A stretch of DNA of 64,000 nt, taken from NCBI GenBank assembly GCA_040218045.1, contig JAVJQA010000022.1, forward strand, positions 1 to 64,000, in the 5' to 3' direction. Numbering within the stretch: the stretch's first letter is position 1; the number at the start of each line of letters is the position of its first letter. Source of the DNA: Marinoscillum sp040218045. GTDB taxonomy: Bacteria; Bacteroidota; Bacteroidia; Cytophagales; Cyclobacteriaceae. The notes beneath the pieces are model-generated. The model searched no databases. It was given only the letters and a program-made list of their open reading frames with translations, and was not told the origin of the DNA. This document shows, in pieces, positions 8,661-18,408 of the stretch. A program made the translations under genes and the position numbers.

Positions 8661-10088
8661 CTATTGGTTGATTTCAGTTACTTCAAACAATCCTGGTATC
8701 GGGTTTGGAATGTTCTCGTTCCTGTCAATCTCAGATTGAGGATAAATAAAACGTTGTGGGAGCTGACTTCCATTATTTGGAACAACAGGAACCCTTACCA
8801 CAGACTCACCTGCTGTTCTACGAGTATCACAAAACCCCTCAATCTGACCAAATAACGTCACATATCTTTCCTGTAGGATCTCTCTCAACAGTGCATCTTC
8901 AACCGCAATATTATCAGGGTTTTCCATTCCACCATTTTCGAAATCTGCTGCAACATAAGGGTCGTACTGTATTGAAGTCACATTTGTGTTGGTCAAATAA
9001 CCCCCGGAAGCCATGAATGCCCTAAAGTCGTTCAAAGCATTCAACCCAGTATTGAAATCCTCGGACCTGAATCCAGCTTCAGCCAGAATCAAGAGGTTTT
9101 CCTGGTAAGTCACAATAGGAGCAGAGGCAGTAGGAGCCGCTAAACCATTGGTGGTGTTGGGTTGAGTACCCACACCATTCACCTGGAAATAAAATGAGTA
9201 CCTTCCGGATTCATTGGTTTTTGCATTTCCTCTGTAAGCAGTAAAATCTGGGCTTACACTGGCATTCGGAGCGACCAGGCTGGTCATGAAATCCGATGTA
9301 ACCAGATCGGCTCCACGCACCTGTACCGCAAAGAACTGGTAACTCAGATTGTTTTCATCTGCTCCAGGACCATGTGGTGCCAACAATGAATTGTCTGTAG
9401 ACTGAATTCCATTTTGTGCAGCTTCATACGCATCATCATACTGTCGGGTATGCATAAAGTATCGCGCTTTTAAGGAGTAAGCCACTTCAATCCATGCATC
9501 CGGATCTCCATCAAAATAGATGTCTGCACCACTAGCTGGCCTGCCAGTGCCAACCTCCAAATTACCTATGGCCACATCCAGTAAGTTCTGCACCTGATTG
9601 TAAACAGCAGATTGGGCTTCAAAAGCAGGATCTTGGATGGTGATGTCACTGGCTTCATCAAATGGAATGTCTCCGAATAGCGCTGCCTCGGTACCGAAAG
9701 TCATGGCCTGCAATACTTGCGTAATCCCCACAGATACACCTTCAAGCCCTTCCTCAAGAGCAGCTTCTTCAGCTACTTTGGCATTGCGGAGCGTATTGAT
9801 AAACGCATCATCCCAAAGCTCGTCAAAGTCACTTGTGGTTACTGTATAAGTATTGAAACCCTGATGTTGCCTTTGGATTCCCGTGTAATACCCACAAAAG
9901 ATACCTGCTCTTCGTGCAGTTTCCCCGGTGTGTAAAATAATATTGCCAACTTCGGCACCTGTCAGGATGTTTTGAAACGAGGCAGACGTTGGACTATTAG
10001 GGTTGTCATTTAAACCCTCCACAAGATCGCTACATGCCCCAATAGTGAGCACAAGTAATATATAAATGGTTTTATTAAGATTTTTCAT
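8661..10088 (-). CDS. SusD/RagB-like outer-membrane nutrient-binding lipoprotein
   Basis: 475 residues, lipobox LTIGAC with Cys at about residue 19. The helical TPR-like SusD fold is suggested by the early LNDNPNSPT segment, DELWDDAFINTLRNAK, the AYSLKARYFMHTRQYDDAYEAA helix pair (about 225-245) and the C-terminal ILQERYVTLFGQIEGFCDTRR. It fits the SusD-like_2 branch. SusD proteins lid the SusC transporter and bind ligand at the cell surface. It lies 11 bp downstream of susC, the standard paired arrangement. Confidence 0.9.
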   Translation of the reverse strand: MKNLNKTIYILLVLTIGACSDLVEGLNDNPNSPTSASFQNILTGAEVGNIILHTGETARRAGIFCGYYTGIQRQHQGFNTYTVTTSDFDELWDDAFINTLRNAKVAEEAALEEGLEGVSVGITQVLQAMTFGTEAALFGDIPFDEASDITIQDPAFEAQSAVYNQVQNLLDVAIGNLEVGTGRPASGADIYFDGDPDAWIEVAYSLKARYFMHTRQYDDAYEAAQNGIQSTDNSLLAPHGPGADENNLSYQFFAVQVRGADLVTSDFMTSLVAPNASVSPDFTAYRGNAKTNESGRYSFYFQVNGVGTQPNTTNGLAAPTASAPIVTYQENLLILAEAGFRSEDFNTGLNALNDFRAFMASGGYLTNTNVTSIQYDPYVAADFENGGMENPDNIAVEDALLREILQERYVTLFGQIEGFCDTRRTAGESVVRVPVVPNNGSQLPQRFIYPQSEIDRNENIPNPIPGLFEVTEINQ

Positions 10089-10099
10089 GGCTAGGCTGA

Positions 10100-13000
10100 T
10101 TAAAGATTGAGAACAATTGTGAAGACATAAGACTTGGTTCCGGGGTTATTGAAATAATCAATACCGCGGGCAGCACTCACGCCACTAAAATTTGTGTCTG
10201 GATCATTTCCTTCAAATTCTGTCCAAAGAATGAGGTTTCTGCCAGTTACAGACAGGTCAGCTGATTGTATTCCAATGCTGTTGATCCATGGTCCTGTTAA
10301 TGAATAGGAAAGTGTCATCTCACGCAATCGTGTCCAGGACCCGTCTTCGATATAAAGTTCGTCGTTTCCATTTCCGAAAAACCCTCCATCACCCAAATAC
10401 CATGGCTCTGTTAACGCCACAGGCCCGGCACCGAAATCGTGGATCACTCCGCGAAAAGTAGTGCCCATTGGAATCACGTTGCCATTGTAATCCAATAAGT
10501 TTTGTGATGCTCTGGTTTCGGAATCAGTTCCTTTCCATCTACCCAGATCGGATAGTACAGATTTAGTACCTGCATAGATATCAGCACCCTGGAAGGTTTC
10601 AAATAACACGGATAAGCTCAAGGATTTCCAACTAATAGATGTAGCCAGTGAACCTTGCCAATCTGGGTTAGGATCCCCTATAACTCCTTCCAATTCATCT
10701 TGCTCAGGAAAACCATTCTCATCATATATAATGTTTCCTTGTTCATCTCTAAGTGTACGCGATCCCCACAGTACACCCAAGGATTGGCCTTCCACAGCAC
10801 GAGAATTCACTGCATCAAGACCATTTAACGCCAGTGACTCAACTCCTGCTAAATCGGTTACTTCATTTTTTACTTTAGTGAAAATTGCATTGGCCTGCCA
10901 GGTGAAATCATCGGTCCTGACAATTGTATAGCCTAAATCACCTTCCCATCCCACATTCTGAATTTCAGCTCCATTAGAGTAAATGCTGTTATACCCCCTG
11001 GTGTTGGCAATTGGAAAATCGAGCAGTACATTCTCGGTTATATTTTGAAAATACGTTGCACTTAGCGAAAGCCGGTCGTTGATAAACCTTAAATCCGTTC
11101 CCAGCTCGAATTCTTTTTTCCGCTCAGGGAGTAAGGCAGGGTTGCCTCTGGAAGTACTCGGCACGAATCCACCATTTCCATACAAGCCAAGGCTTAATCC
11201 ACCACCATATTGATCGGAATAAGTAGGCGAGACAAAATTGTTGGTAGTGTTGTACCTGGCTGGTTGTACACCCACCTCACCATAGGACACTCTAAGTTTA
11301 CCAAAATTCAGAAATTCTGAGTCCATCAACTCACTAAATTGCCATGCCAGTGATGCTGAAGGGAAAAAGAACGTATTATCAGAATCATCCCCAAAAGTGG
11401 AAGCAGACTCTGCTCTTACAGTTCCGGTAAGGAATAGCATATCAAAGCCTGAAAGTGTAACTGAAGAATAAACACCTACTGTTCGCTCAGAACCAAAAGT
11501 ACTTTCAACATTCCTGTTTTCTGGCAAGGCATTGTCTATGTCACGGGTTGGGCTGGCCACATCCGTAAACTGGATGAAGTTGGAAATTTCACTTCCATCT
11601 ACAGAAACTTTCTTTTCATTGAAGTTAAATCCGACCAGGCCGGTAACGTTAAACTCAGCACCCACTTTGTGAGATGCTTTAGCGATATAATCCATATTGA
11701 ATATCAAGTTTGAAGCTATTTCAGAACTAAATGTCCCAGCCTGATATTCTCCAGCTGCTGACCCTGGTGTGTTAAAGGCTTCTCTTTCTTCCGTATACTG
11801 ATCAATACCAATCCGGGCAATCAGGTCTACCCAATTTACTGGAGAGTAGGTGAGTTTAAGCGTGTTGATGAAGCGATCCACAGTAGCTAGGTCTTCCTGC
11901 TCATTGATAGTCCAAAGTGGATTATTGTAAGTAGCAGAGCCATCAGCTCCTAGGGGTTCACGATAGCTTCTATGCCGGTTGGATACAGGCGAGGCATCTG
12001 GTGAAGCATAGTAATCTCCCCGATAACCTGAAATATCAAAGTCAGGAGCGTTTCTCAACAGACCAAGATATAAACCTGAAGAACTGGCTCCACGCCTGAT
12101 TCGATTGGATGTGGACCGTGTATAACTAGTATTGGCATTGATCCGGAATTTGTCCGTGAACATGTGCTCACCATTGAACCTTACTGTAGTTCTTCTATAA
12201 TCTGAGTTGTTGCGTATGATCCCTTCCTGATCGAGATCAGAAATACTAAAAAACGCAGTACTTCTCGTATTTCCCGCACTTAAGCTGACGTTGTTTTCCC
12301 AAAAATGTCCATTTTGGAATATTTGATCAAAATTGGATTCATCAAATGTTTCCTGAGAATTCTTAGTAATGACCGGATACCAAATATTGTTATCCTGATC
12401 CACGAAATATTCTCCAGAAGTGTCGAATTCATCCTGTCCACCAGAGCGATCGGAGATTTTGTCACCCCAGGAATCACGAGCTCTGCTATTGTAAACTCCA
12501 TTATTCCCCTGGCCAAAAGTTGATTGCAGTGGGTACTTTCTGTTGATTTGGTCTATGGAGTAACTGGATTTCACTGATACCTTCAAGTCCTGATTATACT
12601 TCCCACTTTTGGTTGTGATCATAATCACGCCTCCAAGTGCCTGAGTACCCCAAAGTGCAGCAGCAGAGGCTCCTTTCAGGATCGTTACACTTTCTATGTC
12701 ATTGGGATTGATGTCATTGATCCTTGATTGCTGGGCAATGCGTCCGGCACCATTTCCGCGAACATCATTGCTCACAGGAATTCCATCTACGACAATAAGA
12801 GGTTGAGCATCGCGTGTGATTGTAGAAAGTCCACGAATCTGTATATAGGCACCAGCTCCCGGGTCTCCTGAATTTCTAGAGATCCGAACTCCAGATGCCT
12901 TCCCTGACAGGGAGTTGAGTAGCGTAGATTCAGCGGCTTTGGTGACGGCTTCATCGTCAATCACCGAATTGGCATAACCGAGATTGTCCCGATCTTCTTC

Positions 13001-13336
13001 AAAGCCCAACGCTGTTACCACCACTTCATCCAATTCCGCCAGATCAACTTCCATGGTTACGTTGAGTGTAGCAAGTCCATTAACCGGTCTACGAACTGTT
13101 TTGAACCCAACAAAACTGAAAACGAGTGTGGCTTCCTCTGGAACGTTAATGGAATAGTTACCATCTATATCTGTGGTTGTTCCATTGGAAGTCCCTTCCT
13201 GTATAATTGTTGCACCAATGATGGCTTCACCATCATCGTCCGTGACTCTACCCTTTACCTGCTGCTGTGCCAGCGCCATATAGCTTGTCAACAAGCCAAG
13301 CAGGGTGAGGGTCATTATATGTAGTATTTTCATCAT
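10100..13336 (-). CDS. SusC/RagA-like TonB-dependent outer-membrane transporter
   Basis: Signal peptide ending ALA-QQQ, a CarboxypepD_reg-like beta-sandwich (VKGRVTDDDGEAIIGATI ... SFVGFKT, about 25-105), a TonB-box-like DEVVVTALG segment, a plug domain (SLSGKASGVRISR, QIRGLSTI, PLIVVDGIPV), and a 22-strand barrel ending in a hydrophobic strand with Phe/Leu. About 1078 residues, normal for SusC. The ORF extends to 13381 but the extra N-terminus is hydrophilic and out of place; ATG at 13336 (MMKILHIM) places the signal peptide correctly. It imports oligomeric ligands with energy from TonB. No glycoside hydrolase is nearby, so the ligand need not be a glycan. Confidence 0.92.
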   Translation of the reverse strand: MMKILHIMTLTLLGLLTSYMALAQQQVKGRVTDDDGEAIIGATIIQEGTSNGTTTDIDGNYSINVPEEATLVFSFVGFKTVRRPVNGLATLNVTMEVDLAELDEVVVTALGFEEDRDNLGYANSVIDDEAVTKAAESTLLNSLSGKASGVRISRNSGDPGAGAYIQIRGLSTITRDAQPLIVVDGIPVSNDVRGNGAGRIAQQSRINDINPNDIESVTILKGASAAALWGTQALGGVIMITTKSGKYNQDLKVSVKSSYSIDQINRKYPLQSTFGQGNNGVYNSRARDSWGDKISDRSGGQDEFDTSGEYFVDQDNNIWYPVITKNSQETFDESNFDQIFQNGHFWENNVSLSAGNTRSTAFFSISDLDQEGIIRNNSDYRRTTVRFNGEHMFTDKFRINANTSYTRSTSNRIRRGASSSGLYLGLLRNAPDFDISGYRGDYYASPDASPVSNRHRSYREPLGADGSATYNNPLWTINEQEDLATVDRFINTLKLTYSPVNWVDLIARIGIDQYTEEREAFNTPGSAAGEYQAGTFSSEIASNLIFNMDYIAKASHKVGAEFNVTGLVGFNFNEKKVSVDGSEISNFIQFTDVASPTRDIDNALPENRNVESTFGSERTVGVYSSVTLSGFDMLFLTGTVRAESASTFGDDSDNTFFFPSASLAWQFSELMDSEFLNFGKLRVSYGEVGVQPARYNTTNNFVSPTYSDQYGGGLSLGLYGNGGFVPSTSRGNPALLPERKKEFELGTDLRFINDRLSLSATYFQNITENVLLDFPIANTRGYNSIYSNGAEIQNVGWEGDLGYTIVRTDDFTWQANAIFTKVKNEVTDLAGVESLALNGLDAVNSRAVEGQSLGVLWGSRTLRDEQGNIIYDENGFPEQDELEGVIGDPNPDWQGSLATSISWKSLSLSVLFETFQGADIYAGTKSVLSDLGRWKGTDSETRASQNLLDYNGNVIPMGTTFRGVIHDFGAGPVALTEPWYLGDGGFFGNGNDELYIEDGSWTRLREMTLSYSLTGPWINSIGIQSADLSVTGRNLILWTEFEGNDPDTNFSGVSAARGIDYFNNPGTKSYVFTIVLNL

Positions 13337-13587
13337 AATTGTGTACTTAAGGTTGTTGTTAAACACGCTTGTAAATACCACTGAAAACAGTGCTAAATAT
13401 TAAGTTATTAATTGTAGTAGTTCATTTGGACGTCACATTGAACTTATCGTAATTATATTAGCTCTTTTTTGAAATAATGCCATTCTATTGAATTATATGG
13501 GTTTTTAACGAATTTTATCGAATTTCAACAATGAGAACTCGGATGGTTATCACGCTATTCAACTGAATTGTTTAGAATTACAATTGA

Positions 13588-14715
13588 ATGAAAGATTTGT
13601 ATACTGAATTTGTAACTAAGCTTAAAAAACTGTTCGGAAAGTTTGATGAGCAACATAAGCGATTCGAGAAATCGAGTAACTCGGAAATTTCAAGAGAACT
13701 GGGCTATAGCGATGCGCAGTTTTCAAGACTTATCAATGCTACTGCAACAGAAGGTGAATATCAAAGGGCTATTCAGAACCTCGACAGGATACTAAAAGTC
13801 AGTCATTTACAGCAAGAGTTGGATAAGCAAGGAAAGCCATCTCAAAATTGGAGACAACATCAGGTTTGGTTTGTTGTCAGTGTATGTTTAGTAATCGCAC
13901 TGATTGTGGTATTCTTTCTATCATCTAAAGATTCAGCAACATTATCAGGAGATGAACCACCACGCGACCATATGCTCAAATGGACATTTGAAACCTCTTT
14001 CATCAACCCGTATATTAAGCTAAATGATCTACCACAGGATTGTAACTATCCATGCTATAAGTACCAGGGGAAATGGGAACTTAAGAATGGTTATAAAATC
14101 CCATTTTTCAGGGAAAGAAACGGGTTTCACTATGTGGCTACTGAGGTTAATATGTATGCAAGATGCATGAGCGAAAAGAGTGATGTTGGTGATATCCTGG
14201 AAGGGTTTGAATACCAAAAACATGAAATTTGGTATGACAAAAGAGAGTTGCCCTTAGATTCATTCATCGTTACCGATAACAGGTTGCAACGCTTTTATCA
14301 GGACCTTGATTTTAGCACCTCCAGAGACTTTGTCAGAGTAGCGACGGTGCACACCTTTTTCAGGAATGAGTTCTCAATCGACTCAACATTGATTTATAGA
14401 TCCGGTCAAGTGATTGGCAGAGATCTTGAATTTGTAGATAATGACATTCTGAATGAGCAGTTTCCCAAACGAAACATTGTGCAGGATATAGAAAATGAAC
14501 TCAATAGAATTGCGAGTAATCGTCTAGAGGATTTTTCAAGACCGATCAATTGTAGTCCTGCAGAAGTCCCCAATTTGGATTTTCATCAAATACAAGATGG
14601 CTCAGAAATGAGTTTTGATTGCCAATTGACCACCAACCGCATGTCTTTCAATTACAATAAAACGTTTGCCCTCACCAATCAATATATCAAAAACTACTGC
14701 AGAACTAGTGATTAG
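13588..14715 (+). CDS. Membrane-anchored protein with N-terminal HTH-like domain
   Basis: Not a family I can name. Residues 20-70 look like a helix-turn-helix of the Cro/XRE kind (SEISRELGYSDAQFSRLIN, where YSDAQFSRL resembles a recognition helix). One transmembrane helix lies at about 92-111 (WFVVSVCLVIALIVVFFLSS). The remaining 260 residues would be periplasmic and contain several Cys (DCNYPCYK near the membrane, then CMSEK, NCSPAE, DCQL and YC at the end), suggesting disulfides and an all-beta sensory domain. It is divergent from susC across about 250 bp, so a ligand-responsive membrane regulator of the SusC/D locus is plausible. This is inference from position and topology. Confidence 0.55.
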   Translation: MKDLYTEFVTKLKKLFGKFDEQHKRFEKSSNSEISRELGYSDAQFSRLINATATEGEYQRAIQNLDRILKVSHLQQELDKQGKPSQNWRQHQVWFVVSVCLVIALIVVFFLSSKDSATLSGDEPPRDHMLKWTFETSFINPYIKLNDLPQDCNYPCYKYQGKWELKNGYKIPFFRERNGFHYVATEVNMYARCMSEKSDVGDILEGFEYQKHEIWYDKRELPLDSFIVTDNRLQRFYQDLDFSTSRDFVRVATVHTFFRNEFSIDSTLIYRSGQVIGRDLEFVDNDILNEQFPKRNIVQDIENELNRIASNRLEDFSRPINCSPAEVPNLDFHQIQDGSEMSFDCQLTTNRMSFNYNKTFALTNQYIKNYCRTSD

Positions 14716-14754
14716 ACTTAGCTACATGGAATGAAGTAATCAGGCATGGATTCC

Positions 14755-17700
14755 CTAAAACTGAAAACCTAAACTCACAGATGGCAGGTTCTCATCTTCA
14801 GTAAAGGCCATATTAAATACCAGTGCAAATTGGTTGAGTGGGGCGATCCACACACCAGCACCCTGGCTTCTATGCCATTTGCCAGAAGTTTCCTTCGGAT
14901 ACCACACCCTTCCAATGTCATGAAAACCAATCAGGCCAATGGTGCCCGGGAAAAGGTAAGTACGGAAGCTTAGAATTCTTAACCTCAGGTCCAGGCTGTG
15001 GTAAGCTGAAGAGTTGCCGATAAACCTACCACGACGATAGCCCCTCAAGTTGGCTCTTCCCAAATCCGCACCATTGTAAAACTCGACATCTCCAATTACA
15101 TGTTTAAATCCAACTCTGTTGGCCACAGTTAACCGCTCCGGAGAAGCTGTGGACAGATAAAAGGAGAAAGACCCGTCAATTGCGGAAAATTCGGTTGAAC
15201 GCTCATTCAATCCATAATACTTCGCATAAGTGGCAGTAGCATACACACCACGGGTAGGGATGCTCTTGAAGTTTCTTGTATCGCCTTCAATTTCTGCCCT
15301 TACCCCAAGAAACTGTTGGCTTTGCTTGAGGCTGTCCACTTTTTCGGAACTAAAATATTGATTGATGAATCGACCATTTACTTCACCTTCCAGCTCATAG
15401 GAGAGGTGCTCAGCACCAAATTTAAAATACCCGTTTTGGCCTACCCGGTTTCCAATACTGATGAAACTCTTTGAACGTTCGTAGCGGGTTCTGTAAAAGT
15501 CGATTTCATTAGGGAAAGCAGCGGCCAGGTCATCACCATTTGTATCAAATTCCGTTTCATTCCCGAATCCAAAGAAGTTCATGACCCCATACGGACGTTG
15601 CAGCTCCAGGTCCACGTTCAAATCCCAACCGATGAGGCTTACGAATCTTCCATGGTACTCCAGGTTAATGGCACCTGTAGCGAAAGCAGCATTGCCGTTC
15701 AAATGGTGTTTCTGGGCATAGGGGTATTTTCTCCAAGCCTGCTTTTTGTAAATAAAGCCGGCTCCTAAAAATATACCGTCATCAAAATTGAAAGCTGCGC
15801 TAATTAGTGGTATGAATTTATCATTGGTAAAGGCGGTCCTATTGTATAAGTTGACACCAATATCATCATCAAGTTCCGAGTTGGTTTCTTTTGATTGAAC
15901 CAAATAGGTATCATTTTTCAAATCATAGACCAAAGTGTGTTTTCCCAGGCCTTTGACATTGGACTGGTCCCTGATCGTGTCCATATTCTCACCACCTATT
16001 ATCCTGATTTTTAAGCCTTTATTTACTTCACCTTTAACCTCAAAAATATCTTCGCCTTCCAGGCCGTAAAGCCGAACTTCTTTGGTGATCTCATGATCAA
16101 AGGTGCGATCATATAGGATTTCCAATACTTCATCATCCTTGTTCCGTTTCCTGACCATCACCCGTGTTTGGTTGTCACTGATTCGGTCTACCAGAAAATA
16201 CTCATGCTTGTCCGATCCGACAACTTCTACTTCTTTAGATAAAAACTCATAGTAAATTCTCGCAAATCGTGGCATATCATCTCGTCGGGCCTTTAATGTT
16301 TGCACAATCTCAGCACCGGTGAGCTTCTGAATGGTGTCCGGCCAAACCTTGATCGCATTTTCGATTACCTCATCAGTCAGCTGGGTTTGCAATTCTTCTA
16401 TTTGCTTCTGCCAGTCAGTCCAATCCAGGCTAGTCAGGAATGTCCGGTCAAAGAAGCGCGCACTGGCATTGAAGCCAGGGGGGTACTCCATGCGATCATT
16501 AAATCCTTCCGTATTGGGCAGTGCAAACTTTCGGGATACGGCCCAACCAAAAAGTCCGTCATTCTCGAAAAATACCTGATCGCGATCCCTTGGAATCGGC
16601 CTCCAGTAATGACCCTTCGGCTCCCTGTCAACACTGACCCAGCGCCACTGGTCTTCATGACGGTCCCAATCCCCGATGATCATGTCAAACAACCTGTTTT
16701 TGAGTGTGAAAGGTTCATCCACCTGTTCGTCATTGTCTTCATGAAGAATCTCCACCAGGTCAGGCGTGCCTTCAATATCTTCCCCATCTCCAAAAAATTC
16801 CTTGGTCGCAGCTTCATCATTTGGCCGCTCTTCATAAAGTACCGGTAGTCCTGCAAACAATCCCTGGTATTTACCAAATCGAGGGTCATCCGGCACTACC
16901 ACAAGCTTAGGGTTGGTGTGATAAATTCCCACGGCATCTGCCATGGGCGGAATGGCAAATGCTCCATAGGGGTTGGCTGAAGAAATCTGATCCTGCAAAA
17001 TATCTGCCGCCAATGTGCCATATAAGGTAGAGGGGAGGAGCTTATCTGTGAATTTATCCAGGGAACGCAATACATATTGGCGGCCATTTTCTGCCTCCAA
17101 CCTCAGGGATTTGGTTTGATTTCCACCACCCAATTTGACAATTTTCAATCCGCCATGTTCTCTCCCTATGTTGAAAACAGGCATTTCCACAGGTGCGCCC
17201 CAGGTTTTACGGTAGTTGGTACCCAGCCAATATTGCTTAGACCTACTGGCACCACTGTACTGATCTGAAATGTTTTGTACAATCACACTGTCCTCAAAAT
17301 CAAAGTCTTTCACAGGTTCTGGTGCTGTAATCACACGGTTGAAGAGATCTTTGTTCCAAATTTCTTTCCTGGCCGGACCATCAAAAAACTTAAGGTTTAC
17401 CGTGCCCATTGTGTCATAGGTAAGCTTTGCAAAACCATTTTTGGCTGTGGTATAAGATTTCAAATTCCGGGTTCTAACCACGGACGTCTTGGATCCGGAT
17501 CCACTCACCACAAAATGTAAGCTGTCTTTTGGGATGTATTGCAGCGAATGCTCATGGCCGCTCACCCACACCAGGTCATCAACCTGCTGCAGGGATTTTA
17601 CCAGTGTATTGCGTATCAGCTTATACCTGGGGTTGCTGATATCCTGTCTGCTGCCAAAAACTGACCGGAAAACTGGGTAAATACTACCAATCACAGGTAG

Positions 17701-18408
17701 GGGAATCCATAGCTTGCGATTGGCATCGGTAAGCGGAAATAAATGCTGTCTGAGCGTATACTTACTGCCATGAGGCCCAAATGAATATAAGGGGTGATGT
17801 GCCGCTACAACGATGTTTTTGTCTTTATTCCGTGACAACAAATCATCCAGAAGGATAATGGCATCACTACTCGACTTGGCCAGACAATTGGAATTCTCCC
17901 CTGGCTTTTCCCAGCGATGCAGCAGGTATTGCGTATCCATAATGATCAGTAGGAGATCCGGGCTCAAGTTTACTTCTATTGGGCCTGGACAGCCATTTCT
18001 AGGAATGAACACGGTCCTGTCATCTAGATAATGATCCACGAAAGACTGCATATTCATCAGCTGGTTCCATCCGTCTGGGCCCGAGTCTGCCCAATCGTGG
18101 TTGCCCGGGATAATGAAAGACCTGCCTTTAAATTTCTTAATGGCCTCCAGTGTAGGAACCAGCTTTTGTTCCATTCGCTCACGGCTGTAAGACCTATGAG
18201 AGGGAAGACCTGCCGGGTAGAGGTTGTCACCCAAAAAAATCAACACATCATGCGCTGTAGCCTCTTCGGTTACTTCATTGAGATAATCAAATGTAGGGTC
18301 ATTGGGCAAGCTGGGTTCCCCTGCATCCCCGATTAAATACAAATTGATCTCCTGGCCAAATGCAAGAGTTACTAACAGCATCAAAACAATTGAACCCGGA
18401 TACTTCAT
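14755..18408 (-). CDS. Calcineurin-like phosphoesterase / kinase-like / outer-membrane barrel fusion
   Basis: 1217 residues with a signal peptide. Residues 20-330 are a calcineurin-like metallophosphoesterase with all metal motifs: LIGDAGE, LGDN (59-62), GNHDW (102-106), AHHPLYS (203-209) and GHEHS (284-288). Residues about 410-630 resemble an atypical kinase fold of the HipA/Fam20 kind: NGRQYVLRSL as a beta3-like strand, IIGDWDRHEDQW (577-588) like a catalytic loop and DRDQVFF (608-614) like the metal-binding segment. Residues about 880-1217 form an Omp85/surface-antigen-type beta-barrel ending in Phe. So the enzyme domains would sit in the periplasm or at the surface, tethered to the outer membrane. 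Its start overlaps the upstream SdiA-regulated gene by 4 bp. Substrate unknown; the kinase-like call is pattern recognition only. Confidence 0.75.
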   Translation of the reverse strand: MKYPGSIVLMLLVTLAFGQEINLYLIGDAGEPSLPNDPTFDYLNEVTEEATAHDVLIFLGDNLYPAGLPSHRSYSRERMEQKLVPTLEAIKKFKGRSFIIPGNHDWADSGPDGWNQLMNMQSFVDHYLDDRTVFIPRNGCPGPIEVNLSPDLLLIIMDTQYLLHRWEKPGENSNCLAKSSSDAIILLDDLLSRNKDKNIVVAAHHPLYSFGPHGSKYTLRQHLFPLTDANRKLWIPLPVIGSIYPVFRSVFGSRQDISNPRYKLIRNTLVKSLQQVDDLVWVSGHEHSLQYIPKDSLHFVVSGSGSKTSVVRTRNLKSYTTAKNGFAKLTYDTMGTVNLKFFDGPARKEIWNKDLFNRVITAPEPVKDFDFEDSVIVQNISDQYSGASRSKQYWLGTNYRKTWGAPVEMPVFNIGREHGGLKIVKLGGGNQTKSLRLEAENGRQYVLRSLDKFTDKLLPSTLYGTLAADILQDQISSANPYGAFAIPPMADAVGIYHTNPKLVVVPDDPRFGKYQGLFAGLPVLYEERPNDEAATKEFFGDGEDIEGTPDLVEILHEDNDEQVDEPFTLKNRLFDMIIGDWDRHEDQWRWVSVDREPKGHYWRPIPRDRDQVFFENDGLFGWAVSRKFALPNTEGFNDRMEYPPGFNASARFFDRTFLTSLDWTDWQKQIEELQTQLTDEVIENAIKVWPDTIQKLTGAEIVQTLKARRDDMPRFARIYYEFLSKEVEVVGSDKHEYFLVDRISDNQTRVMVRKRNKDDEVLEILYDRTFDHEITKEVRLYGLEGEDIFEVKGEVNKGLKIRIIGGENMDTIRDQSNVKGLGKHTLVYDLKNDTYLVQSKETNSELDDDIGVNLYNRTAFTNDKFIPLISAAFNFDDGIFLGAGFIYKKQAWRKYPYAQKHHLNGNAAFATGAINLEYHGRFVSLIGWDLNVDLELQRPYGVMNFFGFGNETEFDTNGDDLAAAFPNEIDFYRTRYERSKSFISIGNRVGQNGYFKFGAEHLSYELEGEVNGRFINQYFSSEKVDSLKQSQQFLGVRAEIEGDTRNFKSIPTRGVYATATYAKYYGLNERSTEFSAIDGSFSFYLSTASPERLTVANRVGFKHVIGDVEFYNGADLGRANLRGYRRGRFIGNSSAYHSLDLRLRILSFRTYLFPGTIGLIGFHDIGRVWYPKETSGKWHRSQGAGVWIAPLNQFALVFNMAFTEDENLPSVSLGFQF

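Noticed and set aside
17275..18336. Plus-strand ORFs inside the phosphoesterase fusion gene
   Set aside because: Antisense shadows of clear metallophosphoesterase motifs.
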